A stretch of DNA of 6,463 bases from Burkholderiaceae bacterium (lineage in GTDB: Bacteria > Pseudomonadota > Gammaproteobacteria > Burkholderiales > Burkholderiaceae): contig JAKONL010000395.1 in assembly GCA_022701965.1 (NCBI GenBank), positions 1 through 6,463 of the forward strand, given 5' to 3'. The notes below the pieces were generated by a model. That model saw only the letters and a program-made list of their open reading frames with translations, did no database searches and had not been told where the DNA came from. Position numbers and translations under genes: made by a program. Shown here piece after piece: positions 1 through 6,183 of the stretch (the first letter of the stretch is position 1; each line of letters begins with the position of its first letter).

Positions 1-1
1 G

Positions 2-412
2 TTCACGGTGGTCGCCTGCGACGGACTGGCAGGCGCCATCGAACGCGACGACGCGACGGCCATCGCCGCACTCTGCGTCCGCTACATCGCCGAGGCCGGA
101 CGATTCGGCACGCGGCTCGAGGAGATCGACACGCTGGTTCTCGGCTGCACGCACTACCCGTTCATCGTCGACGAACTGCGCAGACATGTCGGACCCGAGG
201 TGCGCTTCATCGAGACCGGCAGCGCCGTCGCGCGGCACACGCGAAGCCTGCTCTCGGCCGCCGGCTCCCTGACGACGCGTACCGCACCGGGTGAAGTCCG
301 CCTGGTGGGCAGCGGTGGCAACGACGATCTGCTTCACGCCGCGCTGGAGCGGTGGCTCGGACCCGCCGGGCCCGCGCCGCGCAGGGCCGTCGAGACGGCG
401 GTCGCCGCATGA
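2..412 (+). CDS. murI: Glutamate racemase, C-terminal part (5' end outside window)
   Basis: Glutamate racemase interconverts L- and D-glutamate in the cytoplasm by a cofactor-independent two-cysteine mechanism, supplying D-Glu for peptidoglycan. The frame is open from base 2, so the true start lies to the left; 136 residues remain of a family that usually has about 260-285. Seen directly: the signature GCTHYP at fragment residues 48-53 (bases 143-160), whose Cys is the second catalytic cysteine of the family, preceded by IDTLVL and followed by a 'FIETGSAVARHTRSLL' segment typical of the C-terminal lobe. The early 'VACDGLAGAIE' fits betaproteobacterial MurI. The last ~25 residues are a low-complexity Ala/Pro/Arg tail. 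Its TGA overlaps the ATG of the next gene (ATGA at 409-412), which suggests co-transcription and translational coupling. The identification is secure; only the N-terminal catalytic cysteine cannot be checked here. Confidence 0.95.
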   Translation, partial: FTVVACDGLAGAIERDDATAIAALCVRYIAEAGRFGTRLEEIDTLVLGCTHYPFIVDELRRHVGPEVRFIETGSAVARHTRSLLSAAGSLTTRTAPGEVRLVGSGGNDDLLHAALERWLGPAGPAPRRAVETAVAA

Positions 413-1188
413 ACCGTCGCCGCCATGCCGGAGCGGCCTTCGTCGCGTTGCTGGTCTCGGTATGCGCGACCGCACACGCCGCCTGCGACACCGGCCTCGC
501 CGAACGGATGCACTCGAAGCTCAACCCGAACCGCACGCTCGACCACGATCGCGCCGTCTGCGAGCCTTGGCGCGGATTCATGGGACGCTTCATCGTGGTC
601 CTGCCGCTGCCCGTTCCCGCGGCCGAGTCGGAACCGGGACTGACCGAATACGACGTCGAGGTACTGGTCGTACAGCAGGCGGACAACGGCAATACCGACC
701 GGGCCCGGATCGTCTCCCGCCTGAGCGAACCCCGTGCCCTGAGCGAGGACACCACCCGCATCGCGTCGATCCGGGTCGACACCGCGCGCTACAACCTCAC
801 CTCGGATGCCAAGGCCTTCGGCATCCGGACCGTCTACCGCAGCGCTGCCACCGAGACTCCCTACGAAAGCGAACGCCTGTCCCTCTACGTGCCCGACGGC
901 GCGAAGCTCTACAAGGTGCTCGACGAGCTGGAGATGGAACGCCAGAGCGGCATCTGGGACACCGACTGCACCGGCACCTTCCGCACGATGCGAAGCACGC
1001 TGTCCGTCGCCCGGACGACGACCGGCGGTTACGCCGACCTTGCGCTGCGCCAGACCCGGTCGGTCAGCCGGTCCGCCATGGCCGGCGACGAGTGCGTGAC
1101 GCGCGAGAGGCCGGCGACGTTCAGATCGGCATCGCTGCGCTTCGACGGCACGAGATACGCCGTGCCCAAGGAACTGAAAGCCGACTGA
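409..1188 (+). CDS. Unidentified secreted (periplasmic) protein with four cysteines
   Basis: I do not recognise a family. The start at 409 is chosen because it gives a clean signal peptide: basic MNRRRH, a hydrophobic stretch at residues 8-20, and an AHA|A cleavage site after residue 24. The upstream in-frame codons to 352 would only add an Arg-rich tail inside murI. The mature part of about 235 residues has four Cys (26, 51, 187, 229), enough for two disulfides in the periplasm. It has no further membrane segment and no lipobox. Residues 61-70 (FIVVLPLPVP) and 155-175 look like beta-strand followed by helix; the C-terminus contains 'SLRFDGTRYAVP'. The ATG overlaps the murI stop by 4 bases, so it is probably the downstream gene of a murI transcript, possibly expressed by coupling. 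It ends 11 bases before the convergent DUF4142 gene. An envelope role is inference from export and from linkage to murI only. Confidence 0.75.
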   Translation: MNRRRHAGAAFVALLVSVCATAHAACDTGLAERMHSKLNPNRTLDHDRAVCEPWRGFMGRFIVVLPLPVPAAESEPGLTEYDVEVLVVQQADNGNTDRARIVSRLSEPRALSEDTTRIASIRVDTARYNLTSDAKAFGIRTVYRSAATETPYESERLSLYVPDGAKLYKVLDELEMERQSGIWDTDCTGTFRTMRSTLSVARTTTGGYADLALRQTRSVSRSAMAGDECVTRERPATFRSASLRFDGTRYAVPKELKAD

Positions 1189-1199
1189 ACGAGGACGTC

Positions 1200-1796
1200 C
1201 TACTTCGACGAAGGGGTCGGCTTGCCACCGGTGTCGAGCTTGCGTGCCTCGGCAAGGTGCATCTTCAGTTTCGGCAGCATCTTGGTGGCGAAAGCCTTGA
1301 CGTCCGCATCCTGGCCCCTGTCGAGCTGTTTCTCGAACAGTTCGATGTCCGCTTCGTGCTCCTCGATGCCGACCATCTTCACGTACTTCTCGTCGAATTC
1401 CGCCGGCGTCGCGCCGGAGAACATCTTGAGCCGGATCTTCTTGCTGTCGGGCATGTCGTCCGGAATCCGCAGCGGCTTGGCGACCGCGAGGGCCCTGAGT
1501 TCCTCCTTGGCGGCGGTGTGGTCGCGCACGAGCGTCGTGGCGTAGCGCTTGATCGCCGCGCTCTGAGACTTTTCGGCCGCCAGCTTGGACACCTCGATCT
1601 CGTAGAGACCGTTGGCTGCGGCCCTGATCATGAAGTCCCGGTCGTCGCTGGAGAGCGACTTGCTCGCCATGACGTCCTTGCCTGCGGCGGCAGGCTTGGC
1701 CGCGCCCGGCGCGGCGGTCTGCGCGAACGCGCCTGCGGTGAACGTGACGGATGCGCCGGCCACGAGCAGCAGCGATGCGAGATGTGTGAATTTCAT
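1200..1796 (-). CDS. DUF4142 domain protein, secreted, ferritin-like helical bundle
   Basis: This is a 198-residue exported protein. The start at 1796 (MKFTHLASLL) gives a standard signal peptide with an AFA|Q site after residue 25; the frame runs open to 1853 but the extra residues would mask it. A purine-rich GAAAGA lies 5 bases upstream. After an Ala/Pro linker (26-40) comes a DUF4142 domain over about residues 48-187: 'DDRDFMIRAAANGLYEIEVSKLA' matches the first conserved helix, then 'LVRDHTAAKEEL' with the DH pair (92-93), a 'FDEKYVKMVGIEEHEADIELFEKQ' helix (134-157) and 'MLPKLKMHLAEA' (173-184). The family is predicted to be ferritin-like; E66, H93, E145/E146, H147 and H180 lie where metal-ligand or core residues would be, but I cannot show metal binding. 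Members are periplasmic, of unknown function, and often stress-linked. It is monocistronic here, divergent from DUF2789 and convergent with the preceding gene. Confidence 0.88.
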   Translation of the reverse strand: MKFTHLASLLLVAGASVTFTAGAFAQTAAPGAAKPAAAGKDVMASKSLSSDDRDFMIRAAANGLYEIEVSKLAAEKSQSAAIKRYATTLVRDHTAAKEELRALAVAKPLRIPDDMPDSKKIRLKMFSGATPAEFDEKYVKMVGIEEHEADIELFEKQLDRGQDADVKAFATKMLPKLKMHLAEARKLDTGGKPTPSSK

Positions 1797-1996
1797 GAGC
1801 GTCTTTCGGTGTGGACGCCGGCAGGTCCGGCGATATGGATCACCTTCGAGCATCGCCCCCGAGCCCTCCGTGGGCAGGCCCGCCCTGTGGTTGTAGGTCC
1901 GCGACAGCGAACGCTGACTAGACTGTCGCTCCTGCCTTCATCGGTTTCGCCGGCCCCCGGGCCACCACCCTTCACTCCAAATTCTCAAGAGCCCCC
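1797..1996. promoter_or_regulatory. Divergent intergenic region with nested inverted repeats
   Basis: These 200 bases separate the start codons of the DUF4142 (-) and DUF2789 (+) genes and must hold both promoters. Two overlapping inverted repeats are visible: GCGACAG (1901-1907) pairs with CTGTCGC (1923-1929) across 15 bases, and inside it CAGCGAACGCTG (1905-1916) forms a 5-bp hairpin with a 2-base centre. The two pairings share bases 1905-1907, so the structures exclude each other. No convincing -35/-10 pair was found by eye. For the + gene, AAGAG at 1987-1991 is a plausible ribosome binding site, 5 bases before ATG. Confidence 0.3.
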
Positions 1997-2230
1997 ATGG
2001 AACTCAGCACCCACCCGTTCACCGAACTGTTCGACCAGCTCGGACTGCCTTCCGACGAGCCCTCGATCGTCGCCTTCATCGCCGAGCACAGGCCGCTGCC
2101 AGCGGGCGTGTCGCTGCCCGAAGCCGATTTCTGGACGCCCGGGCAGGCCGCCTTCTTCCGCGAAGCGATCCAGGCGGACGCCGACTGGGCCGCCGTGGTC
2201 GACCAGCTCAACCTGGCATTGCGCGGCTGA
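1997..2230 (+). CDS. DUF2789 family small protein
   Basis: A 77-residue cytoplasmic protein with no signal peptide or membrane segment. It covers a whole DUF2789 domain: N-terminal 'STHPFTELFDQLGLPSDE' (4-21), 'IVAFIAEHRPLP' (24-35), and the conserved 'FWTPGQAAFFREAIQADADW' (45-64) followed by 'AAVVDQLNLALR'. Length and architecture match the family, which is found mainly in beta- and gammaproteobacteria and has no established function. The start ATG has AAGAG five bases upstream. It stands alone: its 5' neighbour is divergent, and the next gene (DUF3140) converges with only 15 bases between the stop codons. A perfect hairpin lies across its stop codon. Confidence 0.9.
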   Translation: MELSTHPFTELFDQLGLPSDEPSIVAFIAEHRPLPAGVSLPEADFWTPGQAAFFREAIQADADWAAVVDQLNLALRG

Positions 2231-2237
2231 AGCCGCG
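2222..2237. terminator. Perfect GC hairpin between convergent genes, candidate bidirectional terminator
   Basis: CGCGGC-TGAA-GCCGCG is a 6-bp all-GC stem with a 4-base loop (7 bp if the T-A pair closes). It overlaps the last codons and the TGA of the DUF2789 gene and lies 8 bases beyond the stop of the convergent DUF3140 gene. It is well placed to end both transcripts. No T-run follows on either strand, so it is not a canonical intrinsic terminator; it may protect the 3' end or act with Rho. Confidence 0.35.
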
Positions 2238-2245
2238 AGCGCCGT

Positions 2246-2638
2246 TCAGGCCGCGGTCTTGGCGCCCGGCTTCTTCGGGTCGTGGCCCCAGTTCATCAGC
2301 GAACGGCGCCACGGCGTCTCGGTGATGTCGCCGCCAGGCCGCTGTGCCGAATGGCGCCGCACATAGCCGACGACCTTGCGCATGTGCGCGATGTCGCCGG
2401 CCGTCAGCGCATCGTCGGCCTTGCCGAGCAGGCGCACGATGCGGCGTCCCGAACGGTGACCCACCGATTCGCCGCCGGCTGCGCCCTTGAATCCGACCTC
2501 GCGCGACTCCTTCGTCTCCAGCCATTTGCCGAGTTCGCCCGGCGACATGTTCACGACGTTCTTGAAATCGCGGATCGCTTCCTCGCTGTCGTCATTGCCA
2601 TGCTTCACTGCATCGCCCGGTTTGGTCGTTTTCGTCAT
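2246..2638 (-). CDS. DUF3140 domain protein
   Basis: A 130-residue, basic, soluble protein. Conserved blocks of DUF3140 are easy to see: 'DFKNVVNMSPGELGKWLET' (24-42), 'GGESVGHRSGRRIVRLL' (55-71), 'DIAHMRKVVGYVRRHSAQRP' (82-101) and 'WRRSLMNWGHDPKKP' (110-124), with a 'PGAKTAA' tail. The family has no proven function; the HRSGRR and RKVVGYVRRH stretches would suit nucleic-acid binding, which is inference. The ATG at 2638 is chosen because homology begins soon after it; upstream the same frame is open far into aceE but only as an out-of-phase shadow. The gene begins 26 bases after the aceE stop on the same strand, so it is very probably co-transcribed with it. The ribosome binding site is poor: GGAAAG lies about 12 bases from ATG, so coupling to aceE translation is possible. 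Confidence 0.88.
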   Translation of the reverse strand: MTKTTKPGDAVKHGNDDSEEAIRDFKNVVNMSPGELGKWLETKESREVGFKGAAGGESVGHRSGRRIVRLLGKADDALTAGDIAHMRKVVGYVRRHSAQRPGGDITETPWRRSLMNWGHDPKKPGAKTAA

Positions 2639-2664
2639 CGCGTTGAGGACTTTCCAGAAATCGA

Positions 2665-5313
2665 TCAGCGGCGCAGCGACTGCCGTGCCGCCCGCGCGAT
2701 GCTCGCCGCATCGACGCCGAAGAAATCGCGCAGCGCGACGCGCGTGTCGCTGCGTCCGAATCCGTCCGTGCCGAGGGTCAGGTAGCGGCGGCCTTCCGGC
2801 AGGAAGGCGCGGATACTCTCCGGCACGGCACGCACGTAGTCGGTGGCGGCAACGATCGGCACCGTCGATCCGCCGAGCTGGCGGGCGACGAACGGGATCT
2901 CCGCATCGGCGGGCCGGCCCGTGCCTTCGAGCATCGCCGTCTCGCAGCGCACGCCGTCGCGCGCGAGCTCGCTCCAGCTGGTCACGCTGAACACTTCCGA
3001 CGCGATACCCTCGTCTGCAAGCAGCCGTGCGGCCTTCACGACCTCGTTGAGGATCGCGCCCGAGCCCAGCAGCGTCACCTGCGCCGCGCCTTCGGGGCCA
3101 TGGCGACCGAACCGGTAGCAGCCGCGCAGCACGTCGTCGTGGACGTCCGCGGGCAGGCTCGGCTGTGCGTAGTTCTCGTTCATCAGCGTCACGTAGTAGA
3201 AGACGTCGCGCTGTTCCACCATCATCTCGCGGATGCCCGCATCGACGATCACGGCCATCTCGCCCGCATAGGCCGGGTCGTAGGCCTTGCAGTTGGGAAT
3301 GGTCGCAGCCACCAGGTGGCTGGAGCCGTCCTGGTGCTGCAGGCCCTCGCCGCCGAGCGTGGTGCGCCCCGAGGTCGCGCCGAGCAGGAAGCCCCTCGCG
3401 CGCTGGTCGGCCGCGGCCCAGATCGCGTCGCCCACGCGCTGGAAGCCGAACATCGAGTAGTAGATGTAGAACGGCAGCATCGCCAGGCCGTGCACGCTGT
3501 AGCTGGTGGCCGCGGCCGTCCAGCTCGCGATCGCGCCGGCCTCGCTGATGCCTTCCTCCAGGATCTGGCCGTCGGTGGCTTCGCGGTAGCTCAGGATCGA
3601 GTCGATGTCCTCGGGCGAATAGCGCTGGCCGACGCTCGAATAGATGCCCACCTGCTTGAACAGGTTCGCCATGCCGAAGGTCCGCGCCTCGTCGGCCACG
3701 ATCGGCACGATGCGCGGGCCGAGCGTGGTGTCCTTGAGCAGCGCGCCGAGCATGCGCACGAACGCCATCGTCGTGCTCATGTCCTTGCCGTCGGCGGCGA
3801 TCGCGAACTGCGCGTAGGCGGCGAGTTCGGGCTTGGCGACGACCTCGCAGTCGGTCTCCCGGCGCGGCATCGAGCCGCCGAGCGCGTCGCGGTGCTCCTT
3901 GAGGTAGCGCATCTCGGCGCTGTCCTCGGCCGGCTTGTAGAAGGCGAGCGAGGTCGCCTGCTCGTCGGTCAGCGGCAGGCCGAAGCGGTTGCGGAAACCG
4001 ATCAGGTCGGCGTTCTCGAACTTCTTGTGCGAGTGCGTGGTCATGCGGCCCTGGCCGGCACCCATGCCGTAGCCCTTCTTGGTGTGGGCCAGGATCACTG
4101 TCGGCTGGCCACTGTGGGCCGCCGCGGCGGCGTAGGCCGCGTGGATCTTCACGATGTCGTGCCCGCCTCGTTTCAGGCGGTCGATCTGGTCGTCGGTCAT
4201 GCCCTGGGCGAGCTTGCGCAATTCCTCGTTCTGGCCGAAGAAGGTGTCGCGGTTGAAGCGCCCGTCCTTGGCGGCGAAGGTCTGCATCTGGCCGTCGACC
4301 GTATCGCCGAGCGCACGCGCCAGGGCGCCGCTGCCGTCGCGCGCGAAGAGGCCGTCCCAGTCGCTGCCCCAGACCAGCTTGATCACGTTCCACCCGGCAC
4401 CGGCGAACAGGCGCTCGAGCTCGTCGATGATCCGCCCGTTGCCGCGCACCGGGCCGTCCAGGCGCTGCAGGTTGCAGTTCACGACCCAGACCAGGTTGTC
4501 GAGCTTCTCGCGCGCGGCCAGCGTGAGCGCGCTCATCGATTCGGGCTCGTCCATCTCGCCGTCGCCGAACACGCCCCAGACCTTGCGCGCACCGCAGTCG
4601 AGCAGCTTCCGGTCGGTCAGGTAGCGCATGAAGCGCGCGTGATAGATCGAGCTGATCGGGCCGATCCCCATGGAGCCGGTCGGGAACTGCCAGAAGTCGG
4701 GCATCAGGTAGGGATGCGGATAGCTCGACAGGCCGCGCGCGCCGGTGCCCTCGGTGAACGCAGGCGCCGTGAGTTCCTGCCGGTAGTGGCGCAGGTCGTC
4801 CTCGCTCAGGCGGCCTTCGAGGTAGGCGCGTGCGTAGACGCCGGGCGAGCTGTGCGGCTGGAAGAACACGAGGTCGCCCGCATGAGCCGCCTGGCCGGCG
4901 TCGCTGCGCGCATGGAAGAAATGGTTGAAGCCGACCTCGAACAGGTCCGCCGCGCTGGCGTAGCTGGCGATGTGGCCGCCGAGCTCGCCGTAGGAATGGT
5001 TGGCGCGCACCACCATCGCGAGCGCGTTCCAGCGCATCAGCGAGGCCAGCCGCTCCTCGATGGCGAGATCGCCGGGAAACGCGGGCTGGTCGGCGACGTC
5101 GATGGTGTTGACGTAGGGCGTCGCGAAATCGGGCTTCCAGCCGATGCCCTGGCCGCGCGCGACCTGGGCCAGCGCGTCGAGCACCTGCCGGGCGCGTGCC
5201 GGCCCGGCGGACTGCACCACGGCGAGCAGCGCCTCGCGCCACTCCGCGGTTTCGGCGGGATCGGCGTCGTCGAACGGATGGAGGAAGGAAAGGGATGTCT
5301 CGGGAGCGTTCAT
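2665..5313 (-). CDS. aceE: 2-oxoacid (pyruvate) dehydrogenase E1 component, homodimeric AceE type
   Basis: Thiamine-diphosphate E1 that decarboxylates pyruvate (or a related 2-oxoacid) and acylates the lipoyl group of E2. At 882 aa it is close to E. coli AceE (887). Domains: N-terminal region 1-60, TPP domain to about 440, pyrimidine-binding domain about 500-720, C-terminal domain 735-882. The TPP/Mg motif starts at GDGEMDEPES (250-259) and ends in NCNLQ (279-283), giving ligands D251, N281 and Q283. Counterparts of E. coli H106, H142, H407, E571 and H640 (numbering recalled) are H114, H154, H427, E591 and H660. E401 of E. coli is replaced by Q421. Two insertions relative to E. coli lie near 139-146 and 184-193. 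The start at 5313 (MNAPETSLSF) matches where family similarity begins; no Shine-Dalgarno is evident. It is the middle gene of a leftward trio with no aceF or lpd beside it, so an E1 paralog acting on another substrate (MdeB-like, 2-oxobutyrate) is possible. Confidence 0.95.
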   Translation of the reverse strand: MNAPETSLSFLHPFDDADPAETAEWREALLAVVQSAGPARARQVLDALAQVARGQGIGWKPDFATPYVNTIDVADQPAFPGDLAIEERLASLMRWNALAMVVRANHSYGELGGHIASYASAADLFEVGFNHFFHARSDAGQAAHAGDLVFFQPHSSPGVYARAYLEGRLSEDDLRHYRQELTAPAFTEGTGARGLSSYPHPYLMPDFWQFPTGSMGIGPISSIYHARFMRYLTDRKLLDCGARKVWGVFGDGEMDEPESMSALTLAAREKLDNLVWVVNCNLQRLDGPVRGNGRIIDELERLFAGAGWNVIKLVWGSDWDGLFARDGSGALARALGDTVDGQMQTFAAKDGRFNRDTFFGQNEELRKLAQGMTDDQIDRLKRGGHDIVKIHAAYAAAAAHSGQPTVILAHTKKGYGMGAGQGRMTTHSHKKFENADLIGFRNRFGLPLTDEQATSLAFYKPAEDSAEMRYLKEHRDALGGSMPRRETDCEVVAKPELAAYAQFAIAADGKDMSTTMAFVRMLGALLKDTTLGPRIVPIVADEARTFGMANLFKQVGIYSSVGQRYSPEDIDSILSYREATDGQILEEGISEAGAIASWTAAATSYSVHGLAMLPFYIYYSMFGFQRVGDAIWAAADQRARGFLLGATSGRTTLGGEGLQHQDGSSHLVAATIPNCKAYDPAYAGEMAVIVDAGIREMMVEQRDVFYYVTLMNENYAQPSLPADVHDDVLRGCYRFGRHGPEGAAQVTLLGSGAILNEVVKAARLLADEGIASEVFSVTSWSELARDGVRCETAMLEGTGRPADAEIPFVARQLGGSTVPIVAATDYVRAVPESIRAFLPEGRRYLTLGTDGFGRSDTRVALRDFFGVDAASIARAARQSLRR

Positions 5314-5347
5314 TTTTATGAAGGGCCGGAGGCCGTTTTCGTTCGAG

Positions 5348-6001
5348 TCAGTGCAGGTGCTTCGGTCGGCGGCCGCCGCCATGTCCGCCACCGTGCCCGC
5401 CGCCCGTGCCGGGCCCGCCCGAGCCACCGCTGCCGCGCGGGCGCTTTCCGATCTCCAGCGAGTTCACGAGCGCGTCGAAGCGCTCGCCGAAGAGCTTGTC
5501 GATCTCGCTCACGACACCGCCGAGTTCGGCGCCGTCGAAATGCCGCTCCATCAGATTGATCACGTCCTCGACCAGCAGGTCGCGCTGGACCTGCATGATC
5601 GCGGCGGGATTGGGCCCGACGAACAGCATGACGAAGTCGTCGCGCGACTCCTCGTCGGAATCGCCCTCCTCCTCGTCGAAGTCGGTGTCGTAGAACGTGA
5701 TCTCGATGGCTGCGCCCTGTTCGGCGAGCTCGTTGAGCGCCATGCACATCTCGTCGAGTTCCTGACGGAAGTCTTCGTCGCCGGCGACCGTCCAGCACAT
5801 CTGCAGCATGTGCTCCTTCGGTTCGAAGCGCAGGCCCGGTTCTTCCTCGTAGGAGCTGGTGGCGCCGTCGGCCAGGGATTTGGCGCCGGCGTACTTCCAG
5901 AGCGGCTTCAGCGCCTCCTGGATCTGCGCGAAGGTGACGTCCGAGCGCAGCGGCACGTCGCCATGCACATGAATCTCGAATGGAGCGTTGTAACGAGGCA
6001 T
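5348..6001 (-). CDS. Conserved protein with acidic patch and Gly/His-rich tail (possibly DUF6806)
   Basis: A 217-residue soluble protein, function unknown. The start at 6001 (MPRYNAPFEIHVHGDV) is fixed by a good AAGGGAG site 6 bases upstream; the frame extends to 6070 without support. The sequence resembles proteins I recall from Burkholderiales, perhaps filed as DUF6806, but I am not certain of the number. Visible parts: a conserved-looking core 1-105 with 'IQEALKPLWKYAGAKSLADG' (27-46) and 'EHMLQMCWTVAGDEDFRQEL' (63-82); a very acidic run at 105-122 (FDEEEGDSDEES); 'RDDFVMLFVGPNPAAIMQVQ' (120-139), then helices to about 187; and a tail of Gly with His (190-217), including GGGHGGGHGGG and the end KHLH. 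The tail could bind metal ions or be a flexible linker; both are inference. Its stop is 34 bases before aceE on the same strand, so it is likely the first gene of the aceE operon. Confidence 0.82.
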   Translation of the reverse strand: MPRYNAPFEIHVHGDVPLRSDVTFAQIQEALKPLWKYAGAKSLADGATSSYEEEPGLRFEPKEHMLQMCWTVAGDEDFRQELDEMCMALNELAEQGAAIEITFYDTDFDEEEGDSDEESRDDFVMLFVGPNPAAIMQVQRDLLVEDVINLMERHFDGAELGGVVSEIDKLFGERFDALVNSLEIGKRPRGSGGSGGPGTGGGHGGGHGGGRRPKHLH

Positions 6002-6007
6002 GTCTTG

Positions 6008-6014
6008 CTCCCTT
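6008..6014 (-). promoter_or_regulatory. Ribosome binding site for the 6001 start
   Basis: On the minus strand AAGGGAG sits 6 bases before the ATG at 6001. It decides this start over the upstream in-frame ATGs at 6070 and 6058, which lack a comparable site. Confidence 0.7.
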
Positions 6015-6183
6015 GTGTTGTAACGGTACGCAGCCGGGCGCTGATCCGGCAATTTCATCGCGCCATGCAATGAAGTTTAAGCGTATCGCTTCCAGGGCGG
6101 CATCGCACGCCGACACCACGTACCGATCGCGACGGCCGAGCCGATGACCTCACGCCACAGAAATTCCGGGTGAAAGGCGTGAC

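Noticed and set aside
1192..1201. AGGACGTCCT palindrome between convergent gene ends
   Set aside because: With no loop and no T-run it cannot form a useful terminator hairpin; a 10-base palindrome of this composition can arise by chance.
291..2366. 691-codon open frame on the + strand spanning several genes
   Set aside because: Arg/Pro-rich shadow crossing the murI tail, the secreted protein, DUF4142 (antisense) and DUF2789; no recognisable domain.
2246..5242. 998-codon open frame on the minus strand joined to DUF3140
   Set aside because: Only its last 130 codons are a real gene; the rest is an Arg/Ala/Gly-rich shadow out of phase with aceE. It is not a fusion protein.
5323..5339. GGCC-GGA-GGCC followed by GTTTT on the + strand, terminator-like
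   Set aside because: The stem is only 4 bp, the T-run is short, and no rightward gene ends here.
3100..5559. 819-codon open frame on the + strand opposite aceE
   Set aside because: A typical antisense shadow in GC-rich DNA: low-complexity V/A/R/H/L/E composition, no family resemblance, while the minus strand encodes an unmistakable full-length E1.
6048..6065. Sigma-54-like TGGCGCG...TTGC on the minus strand upstream of the operon
   Set aside because: The spacing between the GG and GC elements is two bases too long for a sigma-54 promoter.
5144..6073. Opposing frames over the 5348-6001 gene (309 codons +, 267 codons -)
   Set aside because: Both are shadows; the retained frame has a good ribosome binding site, a sensible start and a family-like sequence.
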